A DNA stretch of 15,873 nucleotides from JAAFIP01 sp043721235. GTDB lineage: Bacteria; Pseudomonadota; Gammaproteobacteria; Burkholderiales; Burkholderiaceae_C. Below, piece after piece: positions 1 through 6,795 of this stretch (positions are counted from its first letter, which is position 1; every line of letters starts with the position of its first letter). The position numbers and the translations under genes were made by a program. The stretch spans positions 1 through 15,873 of the forward strand of contig JAYSRE010000008.1 in assembly GCA_043721235.1 (NCBI GenBank), in the 5' to 3' direction. The notes under the pieces were generated by a model. It was given only the letters and a program-made list of their open reading frames with translations. It did no database searches and was not told the DNA's origin.

Positions 1-1773
1 GTGCCTGCGCATGACGAGCGGGATTTTGCGTTTGCGAAGAAATACGAACTGGAAATCAAACCTGTCTATTTACTTAGAGAACTTGTTATTCCTGATCAAC
101 CCCGAGGAATGCGGAACACAGTTGACGGTCTTCATAAAGAACACTTAGATCCGCTGGGTGAATGGAAAGATTGGTACGGAGAAAAACCAACTCGTAATGG
201 CGAGAACGATCGAAGATCGTACGAGCTAGTAAGGATAAATTCAGGAAACTATGACAACAGTTTGCTGAGTCGTTTTGAAGAAGGTGTAAATGCTGTAGCA
301 ATGGATCTTGCTAGTGTAGGCCTGGGCGAGAAAAAAACCACTTGGCGTTTGCGCGATTGGGGCGTGAGCCGCCAACGTTATTGGGGCACGCCAATCCCCA
401 TCATCCATTGCGACGAGCACGGCGCGGTGCCGGTGCCTGAAAAAGACTTGCCTGTCGTGCTACCGCAAGACTGCGTGCCGGATGGCTCAGGCAATCCGCT
501 GCACAAGCATGTGGGGTTTCACGCGGGGGTTGTTTGTCCAATATGCGGCAAAGCGGCGCGGCGTGAGACGGATACCATGGACACATTTGTCGACAGCTCG
601 TGGTACTTTATGCGCTATTGCGACCCTGGCAACATCGACAAGATGGTGGCCGGTGGCACTGACTACTGGATGGGTGGTGGTGCAGGTGGTGAAGCAGGTG
701 CAGCTAGTAAAGCTGGAGCTGTGGCCAACAAAGGCATGGACCAGTACATCGGCGGCATAGATCACGCTATTTTGCACCTGCTGTACGCCCGCTTTTGGAC
801 CAAAGTGATGCGCGACTTAGGGCTGGTGAACTTTGACGAGCCGTTTACCAAGCTGCTGTGCCAAGGCATGGTGCTCAACCATGTGTATTCGCGCAAAAAT
901 ACCAAAGGCGGCATTGACTATTTTTGGCCCCACGAGGTGGAGAATTTGCACGGTGCCGATGGCAAGGTGAACGGCGCTAAACTAAAAAGCGATGGCAGCA
1001 CGGTGGACTACGGCGGCGTCACCACCATGAGCAAGTCGAAAAACAATGGTGTTGACCCGCAAGACTTGATCGACAGGTACGGCGCAGACACCTCGCGTTT
1101 GTACATGATGTTCACTGCACCGCCAGAGGCTACGCTGGAGTGGAACGATGCGGCCGTAGAAGGCAGCTACCGCTTCTTAAAGCGTGTGTACAACTTTGGC
1201 GGTAAACTAAACGCTATTGAAAATATAGCAATTTGTGCAGCATTTCCTTGGGCCACTGGCCTATCAAGCAAACAATCTAAGGCGTTGCGGCTGGAAGTGT
1301 ACAGCCTGCTTAAACAGGTGGACTACGATTACCAGCGCATGCAGTACAACACGGTGGTTAGTGGCAGCATGAAGCTGCTTAACGCACTGGAAGACTTTAA
1401 AAGCGACCTGAGTGAAGGTGACAATGCTGTTTTGGCTGAAGGCTACGGCATTTTGCTGCGTGTGCTTTACCCCGCCACGCCGCACCTAAGCCACGCGCTG
1501 TGGCACAGCCTTGGCTACGCTGCATTACACGGCGACTTGCTGGACGCACCATGGCCCAGCGTGGACGAAGCTGCGCTCAAGCAAGACGAGATCGAGCTGA
1601 TGCTGCAAATCAACGGCAAACTGCGCGGTGCTATCACGGTGCCTGCTGGTGCAAGCAAAGAGGCGATTGAGCAGATGGCGCTGCAAAGCGAGGTGTTTGT
1701 CAAGCAGGCGGCAGGCAGTGCGGCTAAAAAAGTGATTGTGGTGCCAGGCCGTTTGGTCAACATCGTGGTGTGA
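1..1773 (+). CDS. leuS: Leucyl-tRNA synthetase, 3' part (5' end outside window)
   Basis: Class I aminoacyl-tRNA synthetase that charges tRNA-Leu in the cytoplasm. The window opens inside the gene, so 590 residues are visible and the N-terminal HIGH region is missing. Seen: the editing-domain motif AHDERDF (residues 3-9, with the conserved Asp), WRLRDWGVSRQRYWG (about 116-130), a CPICGK zinc-type pair (about 179-184), MDQYIGG, TMSKSKNNG (342-350, the KMSKS loop), and the C-terminal anticodon-binding and GKLRG/VPGRLVNIVV regions typical of the family. Three oddities stand out. Bases about 55-310 are AT-rich (40-45% GC against about 62% just after) and encode a stretch longer than usual. A 21-residue Gly/Ala-rich insert lies at 673-735. 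A copy of an interspersed repeat is read in frame at 1213-1269. The frame is open throughout and all visible motifs are intact, so the gene is probably functional. It is followed after 11 bases by lptE, its usual partner. Confidence 0.97.
   Translation: MPAHDERDFAFAKKYELEIKPVYLLRELVIPDQPRGMRNTVDGLHKEHLDPLGEWKDWYGEKPTRNGENDRRSYELVRINSGNYDNSLLSRFEEGVNAVAMDLASVGLGEKKTTWRLRDWGVSRQRYWGTPIPIIHCDEHGAVPVPEKDLPVVLPQDCVPDGSGNPLHKHVGFHAGVVCPICGKAARRETDTMDTFVDSSWYFMRYCDPGNIDKMVAGGTDYWMGGGAGGEAGAASKAGAVANKGMDQYIGGIDHAILHLLYARFWTKVMRDLGLVNFDEPFTKLLCQGMVLNHVYSRKNTKGGIDYFWPHEVENLHGADGKVNGAKLKSDGSTVDYGGVTTMSKSKNNGVDPQDLIDRYGADTSRLYMMFTAPPEATLEWNDAAVEGSYRFLKRVYNFGGKLNAIENIAICAAFPWATGLSSKQSKALRLEVYSLLKQVDYDYQRMQYNTVVSGSMKLLNALEDFKSDLSEGDNAVLAEGYGILLRVLYPATPHLSHALWHSLGYAALHGDLLDAPWPSVDEAALKQDEIELMLQINGKLRGAITVPAGASKEAIEQMALQSEVFVKQAAGSAAKKVIVVPGRLVNIVV
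1213..1269 (+). repeat. Interspersed repeat, copy A (inside leuS)
   Basis: GCTATTGAAAATATAGC (1213-1229, ends complementary GCTAT/ATAGC), an 8-base spacer, then CAGCATTTCCTTGGGC (1238-1253), the same 16-base core as copies B and C in the same register. It is read in frame in leuS and adds residues (about AIENIAICAAFPWATG) to a variable loop after the KMSKS region. Confidence 0.8.
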
Positions 1774-1784
1774 GGCGGCGCAGC

Positions 1785-2324
1785 ATGAACGCTTTGCCAC
1801 TGCCGCACGACACGGCGCCCCGCAGGCAGGCGCTGCAAACTATGGCCTGGTGTGCACTGGCCACGGCCACACTGCCGGGCTGCGGCTTCAAATTGCGCGG
1901 GGCCCAGTCGTATGCATTTACCAGCCTGTTTGTTAACGCCTCAGCCACCTCGGTGCTGGTGACTGAGCTGCAGCGCGCGCTAGAAAGCGGCAACGTGCGC
2001 GTCACCACCGATGGCAAAGACCGCGCCAGCGCCCAAGTGCTGTTGGACGTGCAAACTGACCAGCGTGAAAAAGTGGTGGTCGGCGTGACCAGCAGCGGCC
2101 AGGTGCGGGAGTTTCAATTGCGCCTGCGCTTTAAGTTTGCGTTGCGTAACCAAAGTGGCAAAGAGCTGGTGCCAGAGACCGAGCTGCTGCTGCAGCGCGA
2201 CATCAGCTTTAACGAGTCTGCCGTGCTGTCCAAAGAGGCTGAAGAGAGCTTGCTGTACCGCAACATGCAAAGCGACATCGTGCAGCAAATCACCCGGCGC
2301 TTGGCCACGCTACGCGGTCTATAG
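1785..2324 (+). CDS. lptE: LPS-assembly lipoprotein LptE
   Basis: Outer-membrane lipoprotein that forms the plug of the LptD/LptE translocon, which places lipopolysaccharide on the cell surface. The 179-residue protein begins with an RR-containing n-region, a hydrophobic stretch and a lipobox ending LPGC (Cys33), followed by the typical GFKLRG segment. The rest matches LptE in length and style (ELQRAL, VLLDVQ, SSGQVREFQLRLRF, QRDISFNESAVLSKEAEE, DIVQQITRRL). The ATG at 1785 was chosen because GAGGCGG lies just upstream; a GTG at 1770 overlapping the leuS stop is possible but less likely. The gene follows leuS closely and probably shares its transcript. The next gene on this strand in related genomes is usually holA (from memory), but here it is 3.4 kb away. 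Confidence 0.93.
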   Translation: MNALPLPHDTAPRRQALQTMAWCALATATLPGCGFKLRGAQSYAFTSLFVNASATSVLVTELQRALESGNVRVTTDGKDRASAQVLLDVQTDQREKVVVGVTSSGQVREFQLRLRFKFALRNQSGKELVPETELLLQRDISFNESAVLSKEAEESLLYRNMQSDIVQQITRRLATLRGL

Positions 2325-2335
2325 CCTGCGTTGGC

Positions 2336-3325
2336 TCATCCACGTGTGCGCATGAGCGTACTTTTGCCTAGCAAGCTCTCCACTAAATCCACTACCAGCT
2401 CGGCGGTGCAGTTGCGCACATCAAAGGCTGGGTTCAGCTCCACAATGTCCAGCGACGACAGGCGGCCTGTGTCGGCCACCATCTCCATGCACATGTGGGC
2501 CTCGCGGTAGGTGGGCCCGCCGCGCACGGTAGTACCTACGCCAGGCGCAATGTCGGGGTCTAAAAAGTCAACATCCAGGCTGACATGCAGGTGGGTGTTT
2601 TTGTCGACCAGGGCCAGTGCCAGCTCCATGGCACTGCGCATGCCCATCTCGTCGATGTAGCGCATGTCAAACACTTCAATGCCCATGTCATGCACCAGTT
2701 TTTTCTCGCCTGCGTCCACGCTGCGAATGCCAATTTGGCGCAGCTCTTTGGCTTTAAGCGCGGGCGTACTGTGCGAGAAGCCGCCAATTTCTACCAGCTC
2801 ACGCGGGCCTTGGCCGCACAGGCAGGCCACCGGCATGCCGTGGATGTTGCCGCTGGGCGTGAGGGCGTGCGTATTGAAGTCGGCATGCGCATCAAACCAC
2901 AGTACGCGCAGTTTTTTGCCTACCGCTTTGCAGTGCTTTGCCACGGCGCTGATGGAGCCTATGCCCAAGCAATGGTCGCCGCCCAGCATCACTGGCAGGT
3001 GGCCTGCTTGCAGCTCGCCTAACATCGCGCTGTGCAGCAGGCGATTCCACTGGGCCACCTCGTGCAGATGCCTAAAACCGTCTACCGCAGGCAACCACGG
3101 ATTAGCCGGGCCCTGCAGGTTGCCACAGTCTTTCACGGCAAGGCCAAAGCGTGCTACGGCTTCGCGCAGGCCCGCCACACGCAGTGCTTCTGGCCCCATG
3201 CTGGCCCCGCGCGTGCCTGCGCCAATGTCAGTGGGTACGCCAATCAAGCTGACCGTGCTGAAAGCGGTGGTGTGTGCAGTGGCAGGTAATGCAGTCGATA
3301 AAGCCGCGGGTGGGGTAGTGTTCAT
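2336..3325 (-). CDS. rocF: Arginase (ureohydrolase family)
   Basis: Hydrolyses arginine to ornithine and urea in the cytoplasm. The 329 residues carry the full set of ureohydrolase metal motifs: GGDHCLGIGS (first His ligand), DAHADFNTH (Asp/His/Asp ligands) and SLDVDFLDPDIAPGVGT (two Asp ligands), with VELNPAFD near the end. All di-manganese ligands are present, so activity is expected. The NIHGMPVA segment after DAHADFNTH and the arginase-type N-terminal GVPTDIGAGTRGASMGPEALR favour arginase over agmatinase. The start codon overlaps the stop of the ornithine cyclodeaminase gene in an ATGA, which implies translational coupling. The enzyme order is thus arginine to ornithine, then ornithine to proline. 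The gene ends 11 bases from the lptE stop in a convergent arrangement. Confidence 0.95.
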   Translation of the reverse strand: MNTTPPAALSTALPATAHTTAFSTVSLIGVPTDIGAGTRGASMGPEALRVAGLREAVARFGLAVKDCGNLQGPANPWLPAVDGFRHLHEVAQWNRLLHSAMLGELQAGHLPVMLGGDHCLGIGSISAVAKHCKAVGKKLRVLWFDAHADFNTHALTPSGNIHGMPVACLCGQGPRELVEIGGFSHSTPALKAKELRQIGIRSVDAGEKKLVHDMGIEVFDMRYIDEMGMRSAMELALALVDKNTHLHVSLDVDFLDPDIAPGVGTTVRGGPTYREAHMCMEMVADTGRLSSLDIVELNPAFDVRNCTAELVVDLVESLLGKSTLMRTRG

Positions 3326-4449
3326 GCCGCTACTGTAGCGGCTTGGGGTGAAGTCTTCAACACAAAGCCAGTTTGAGGCGCTGGAGCCTTAGGTTGTATG
3401 AGCTGGTATAAATTTTTTGGGTTGCTAAGTTGCGGTATTAAATCCAGCGCCTGGCCCATGTGCTGCGCTAGGGCTGCATCACGCAAAAACCGCAGTGCGG
3501 AAAAATCTTCCATAGCAAAACCGACCGAGTCAAACAAGGTGACTTGATTTGCATTCCAGCGGCCGGTCAGCTTGGCGGCCAGCACTTGCCACAGCTCGGT
3601 GACACAGAAGTCGGCAGGCAGGTGCTGCAAGTCGCCTTCAATGCGGGTCTGCGGCTCGTATTCTACAAACACGCTGGCCATGCGCAGTACGTCGGGGTGA
3701 ATTTCGGTTTTGCCGGGGCAGTCACCGCCCACCGCGTTGATGTGCATGCCGGGCTCTACCATGTCAGCCGTCAGCACGGCGGCATTGGTTTTGTCTGCCG
3801 TGATGGTGGTAATAATGTCCACGCCGCGCACAGCCTCACGCGTGCTGGCATAGGCTACCAAACGCAGGCCAGCTGCATCAGGGTTGGCCTGCAGGTTGCG
3901 CATGAGTTTGACCGTGGCTTCAATGTCGGTGTCATACAGGTGCAGCTCTTCAATGCCCAGCAAATGGTGAAATGCCAGTGCCTGAAATTCACTTTGCGCG
4001 CCGTTGCCAATCAGCGCCATGACCCGGCTGTCGGGCCGTGCCAAGGCACGTGCTGCCACCACCGACGTGGCCGCAGTGCGGATGGCGGTGGTCAGGGTCA
4101 GCTCACTGATCAACAATGGCATGCCCGTGGCCACGTCGGCCAGCACGCCAAACGCCATCACCGTGGGCAGGCCATGCTGCGGATTTTGAGGGTGGCCGTT
4201 GACGTATTTGAAGCTGAAGGTGTGGTTGTCGGCAATCGGCATCAGTTCAATCACACCGTGGGCCGAGTGCGCTGCCAAGCGGGCGCTTTTGGCAAAGCTT
4301 TTCCAGCGCAAAAAGTCTTGGTGTATGTACGCTGCAATGCCTTGCAAGCAGTGGGGCAAGCCTAGGCGCTGTACCAGCGTTGCGACGTCGTGGGCGCTTA
4401 AAAAATGGGTTCGTAGCTCTGTGTGGGGGGTGTGGTGGGTCGTTGTCAT
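3322..4449 (-). CDS. ocd: Ornithine cyclodeaminase / mu-crystallin family
   Basis: Predicted NAD-dependent conversion of ornithine to proline and ammonia. The 375-residue protein has the family's Rossmann motif as ALIGNGAQSEFQ, the preceding AIRTAATSVVAARALA segment, and the downstream DIITTITADKTNAAVL and INAVGGDCPGKTEIHPDVL stretches. The start at 4449 was preferred to the in-frame ATG at 4491 because GGAA sits about 8 bases before it and the protein then begins in ordinary fashion; the 14-residue extension has no obvious role. It is the first gene of a two-gene operon with arginase (4-base overlap). It is divergent from an Lrp/AsnC regulator with a 122-base AT-rich spacer. The pairing with arginase makes ornithine the probable substrate; other members of the family act on different imino or amino acids. 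Confidence 0.92.
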   Translation of the reverse strand: MTTTHHTPHTELRTHFLSAHDVATLVQRLGLPHCLQGIAAYIHQDFLRWKSFAKSARLAAHSAHGVIELMPIADNHTFSFKYVNGHPQNPQHGLPTVMAFGVLADVATGMPLLISELTLTTAIRTAATSVVAARALARPDSRVMALIGNGAQSEFQALAFHHLLGIEELHLYDTDIEATVKLMRNLQANPDAAGLRLVAYASTREAVRGVDIITTITADKTNAAVLTADMVEPGMHINAVGGDCPGKTEIHPDVLRMASVFVEYEPQTRIEGDLQHLPADFCVTELWQVLAAKLTGRWNANQVTLFDSVGFAMEDFSALRFLRDAALAQHMGQALDLIPQLSNPKNLYQLIQPKAPAPQTGFVLKTSPQAATVAA

Positions 4450-4498
4450 AGCGTTTCCGATAAGCTTGTAAGCAGTATCGCCAGAAGCCAAAGTAAGG

Positions 4499-4559
4499 TA
4501 AATAGATAAAAATACACTAAATATAGCAAATAGATAACATTACGGCAGTCATTAATGAC
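4499..4559. promoter_or_regulatory. Divergent ocd / lrp-type control region with palindrome and direct repeat
   Basis: The AT-rich spacer between the divergent ocd operon and the Lrp/AsnC-type gene holds two signals. GTCATTAATGAC at 4548-4559 is a perfect 12-base palindrome, 12 bases before the regulator's ATG. AAATAGATAA occurs twice (4500-4509 and 4528-4537), with starts 28 bases apart. Lrp-family proteins bind imperfect palindromes upstream of their own gene and of a divergent amino-acid operon, so this is a plausible operator. It has not been shown. Confidence 0.45.
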
Positions 4560-4571
4560 AAAATAGCATTC

Positions 4572-4997
4572 ATGGATGAAACTGATCACCAACTTCTGTC
4601 TTTGCTGCGCCAAGACGCGCGCCTGTCGATCGCTGATTTGTCGCACAAGCTTGCCGTGTCGCGCGGCACCGTCACCAACCGCATGACCAAGCTGGAAGAT
4701 GCAGGTGTGATCGTGGGCTACACCGTGCGTGTGCGCCCAGATGTGCAGCGCAACGACATCAAAGCGTGGATGAGCATTGCGGTCGAAGGCAACCAAACCC
4801 GCGCAGTGATCGCCAGTCTGCTGGGCGAGCCTAACGTGGCCACCTTGCACGATACCAACGGCCGTTGGGACCTGCTGGCGCAGCTGCGCGCCGAAAACCT
4901 GCAAGAATTGGGCAAAACACTTGAGCGCATTCGGCTAGTCAAAGGTATCAGCAACACCGAAACCAGCATTCACCTAGAAACTTACCGGTTGTCTTAG
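4572..4997 (+). CDS. Lrp/AsnC family transcriptional regulator
   Basis: A 141-residue regulator with the standard two-part layout. Residues about 3-50 form a winged helix-turn-helix (DETDHQLLSLLRQDARLS, then DLSHKLAVSRGTVTNRMTKLEDAGVI). Residues about 65-140 form the effector-binding RAM domain. Proteins of this family form dimers or octamers and sense amino acids. Its divergent position next to ornithine cyclodeaminase and arginase suggests that it controls them in response to arginine, ornithine or a related amino acid; this is inferred from context only. No good Shine-Dalgarno sequence precedes the ATG, and a palindrome lies just upstream, which would fit autoregulation. Confidence 0.93.
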   Translation: MDETDHQLLSLLRQDARLSIADLSHKLAVSRGTVTNRMTKLEDAGVIVGYTVRVRPDVQRNDIKAWMSIAVEGNQTRAVIASLLGEPNVATLHDTNGRWDLLAQLRAENLQELGKTLERIRLVKGISNTETSIHLETYRLS

Positions 4998-5015
4998 GCT
5001 AAGAGGCCAAGAAAA

Positions 5016-5072
5016 ATTACTAAATTAATAGCAAACTATCTAGCAATTGCTTGGGCAGTTTGCGGCCTCTGC
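5016..5072 (+). repeat. Interspersed repeat, copy D (degenerate)
   Basis: Aligns without gaps to the other three copies. ATTACTAAATTAATAGC fills the 17-base hairpin slot, AAACTATC the 8-base spacer, and TAGCAATTGCTTGGGC (5041-5056) the core, with 13 of 16 core bases matching. It overlaps the 3' end of the DUF6434 gene and contains its stop codon. The part after the core has decayed. Confidence 0.5.
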
Positions 5073-5275
5073 TGTCGCCGCATCCATTCTTGCGCCACAT
5101 CGCCCATGGTCTTGGGTTTTCCGTCCTTGATCCAAGCCATAAACTCTCGGTTCAACCTGAAATCAGAGCCACAAACCGTTGTCAAAAACCGGCGCACGTT
5201 TTGGGTATTGCGATAAGTCTCTGAAACGGGTGTGTTGGTTGTGATGCGATCACTGTGCCAGTCAAATTCGTTCAT
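5036..5275 (-). CDS. Small DUF6434-type protein
   Basis: A 79-residue protein whose sequence (FDWHSD, YRNTQNVRRFLTTVCG, FRLNREFMAWIKDGKPKTMGD) matches what I recall of the DUF6434 family, a small domain of unknown function sometimes found alone. There is no signal peptide or membrane segment. AAGG about 9 bases before the ATG supports the start. It sits alone on the minus strand between the regulator and the DUF1232 gene. Its last residues (about TAQAIAR) and stop codon fall inside a degenerate interspersed repeat, so the original C-terminus may have been replaced. The family name is moderately sure; the function is unknown. Confidence 0.72.
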   Translation of the reverse strand: MNEFDWHSDRITTNTPVSETYRNTQNVRRFLTTVCGSDFRLNREFMAWIKDGKPKTMGDVAQEWMRRQQRPQTAQAIAR

Positions 5276-5329
5276 GCTTTACACCTTGATTTCACTTCTT
5301 CAAAACCCACGCCTTGCTTCTTAGCGGCC

Positions 5330-5360
5330 TTGTCAACGCCCAACCCGGCCCCACTTTATA
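5330..5360 (+). promoter_or_regulatory. Possible sigma-70 promoter for the DUF1232 gene
   Basis: TTGTCA at 5330-5335 resembles a -35 box. The best -10 candidates are TTTATA (5355-5360) at a long 19-base spacing, or CTTTAT (5354-5359) at 18. It lies 38-70 bases before the start codon in the gap between two divergent genes. Weak match. Confidence 0.3.
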
Positions 5361-5398
5361 AGCCATGCATGGATTATCAGTGCACAAAGGGATGAAAT

Positions 5399-5671
5399 AT
5401 GTACCAACGTCTTGTTGTAATTTGGGCTGCCTTGCGCTTTGATTTGACGATGCTGTGGCGCGCACTGCGCCATCCAGAGGCCCCTGCGTGGCTCAAGCTG
5501 GGCGTGGCAGGGCTTTGCCTCTACCTGATCTCGCCAATTGACCTGGTGCCTGATTTCATTGTATTTTTGGGCGCGATAGACGATGTGCTGGTAGTGACGC
5601 TGGGTGTGAAGTGGCTTTTAAAGAAGTTGCCTGCGTCGGTGCGTTGCGCGATAGGCGCGCGGCAAGCTTGA
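5399..5671 (+). CDS. DUF1232 (YkvA-type) small membrane protein
   Basis: A 90-residue protein containing the family hallmark YLISPIDLVPDFI (about residues 41-53) followed by a second hydrophobic stretch (FLGAIDDVLVVTLGVKWLL), so it is probably a small inner-membrane protein. The biochemical role of the family is not known. AAGGGA seven bases before the ATG supports the start. It lies 53 bases upstream of holA on the same strand and could be cotranscribed with it; the short gap holds a six-base-pair hairpin (CAAGCC/GGCTTG, 5677-5692) without a T-run. Confidence 0.88.
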   Translation: MYQRLVVIWAALRFDLTMLWRALRHPEAPAWLKLGVAGLCLYLISPIDLVPDFIVFLGAIDDVLVVTLGVKWLLKKLPASVRCAIGARQA

Positions 5672-5724
5672 CAGGCCAAGCCCGGCGGCTTGCGGCTGCC
5701 GTGGTGTGATTTAAACTTGGGGCT

Positions 5725-6795
5725 ATGCAACTTGCCGTCGCCCAACTCTCAGCCCATCTGCAACGCGGGATCAAATCGCTCTATATCCTGCATGGCGACG
5801 AGCCGCTGCTGATCCAAGAGGCGGCTGATGCTATTCGCGCGCATGCCCGCACGCAGGGCTACACTGAGCGCACCGTGCACACGGTGGCTGGCGCGCATTT
5901 TGACTGGAGCGAGGTGCTGGCCTCAGGCGGGTCGCTGAGCCTGTTTGCGGACAAGCAGATGGTGGAAGTGCGCGTGCCCACCGGCAAGCCCGGCAAAGAG
6001 GGCAGTCCGGCCATCCAACAGCTAGCGCAGGCCGCGCAGGGCAATGACAGCACGCTCACCCTGTTTATTCTGCCCAAGCTGGACAAGCTGACCAAAACTG
6101 GCGCATGGTTTGCCGCATTGGAAAGTTATGGCATGACGCTACAGGTTGACAGCATCGAGCGGCGCGCGCTACCGCAGTGGATTGCCCAGCGCATGGGCGC
6201 GCTGGGTTTGCGCGTGAAAGCGGGCGAGGAAGGCGAGCGTACCTTAAATTTTTTTGCCGACCGGGTTGAAGGCAACCTGCTGGCGGCCCACCAAGAAATG
6301 CAAAAGCTGGCACTGCTGTACCCAGCCAGCTGCGGCGATGTTGTGGGCCAGCGCGAGCTAAGCTACGCAGAAGTTGAAGCCGCCGTGCTCAACGTGGCCC
6401 GCTACGACGTGTTCAAACTGTCCGAAGCTGTGCTAGCTGGCAACGTCGCGCGCGTGCAGCGCATGCTAGACGGCCTGCAGGCCGAGGGCGAAGCCACCGT
6501 GCTGGTGCACTGGACGCTGTCAGAAGACATTCGCAGCCTGCACAGGCTGCGCAGTCTGGTGGACGGCGGCAAACCCCTGCCCATGGCTCTGCAAGAAGCG
6601 CGGGTGTGGGGCTTAAAGCAGAAACTGTTTGAACGTATCTTGCCGCGCCTGGCTTCCAGCGACGCTGCCAACCTGCTGCATGCCGCACACCAAGTGGACG
6701 GTATTGTCAAAGGCCTCAAGCAGCCCGCCTGGCCCACTGACCCTTGGGCCGCGTTGCACCAGCTGGCCATGCAGGTGTGCAAGGCGGTAGCTTGA
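5725..6795 (+). CDS. holA: DNA polymerase III subunit delta
   Basis: The delta subunit of the clamp loader, which opens the beta sliding clamp during replication. The 356-residue length and the segments SLYILHGDEPLLIQEAADAIR (N-terminal domain), LPKLDKLTKTGAWFAAL, RALPQWIAQRMGALGL, FFADRVEGNLLAAHQEMQKLALL, YDVFKLSEAVLAGN and the C-terminal collar helices (WTLSEDIRSLHRLR) are all typical of HolA. In related bacteria holA commonly follows leuS and lptE directly (from memory). Here five genes lie between, including the arginine module. The ATG at 5725 has only a weak upstream GGGG. The family assignment is secure. Confidence 0.95.
   Translation: MQLAVAQLSAHLQRGIKSLYILHGDEPLLIQEAADAIRAHARTQGYTERTVHTVAGAHFDWSEVLASGGSLSLFADKQMVEVRVPTGKPGKEGSPAIQQLAQAAQGNDSTLTLFILPKLDKLTKTGAWFAALESYGMTLQVDSIERRALPQWIAQRMGALGLRVKAGEEGERTLNFFADRVEGNLLAAHQEMQKLALLYPASCGDVVGQRELSYAEVEAAVLNVARYDVFKLSEAVLAGNVARVQRMLDGLQAEGEATVLVHWTLSEDIRSLHRLRSLVDGGKPLPMALQEARVWGLKQKLFERILPRLASSDAANLLHAAHQVDGIVKGLKQPAWPTDPWAALHQLAMQVCKAVA

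Noticed and set aside
2585..3338. Long open frames opposite the arginase gene
   Set aside because: They are shadows of a gene with complete catalytic motifs on the other strand and resemble no protein family.
3544..4365. A 273-codon open frame opposite ornithine cyclodeaminase
   Set aside because: GC-rich codon bias leaves the antisense frame open; the minus-strand protein has clear family motifs.
4511..4527. AT-rich stretch ending ATATAGC in the ocd/lrp spacer, like the repeat hairpin
   Set aside because: No core follows in the right register; it is better explained as AT-rich promoter DNA.
5648..5656. GCGATAGGC at the end of the DUF1232 gene, again like the repeat tail
   Set aside because: Only nine bases match and no other part of the repeat is present.
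5677..5692. Hairpin CAAGCC/GGCTTG between the DUF1232 gene and holA as a terminator
   Set aside because: There is no T-run, and the short gap suggests the two genes may be cotranscribed.
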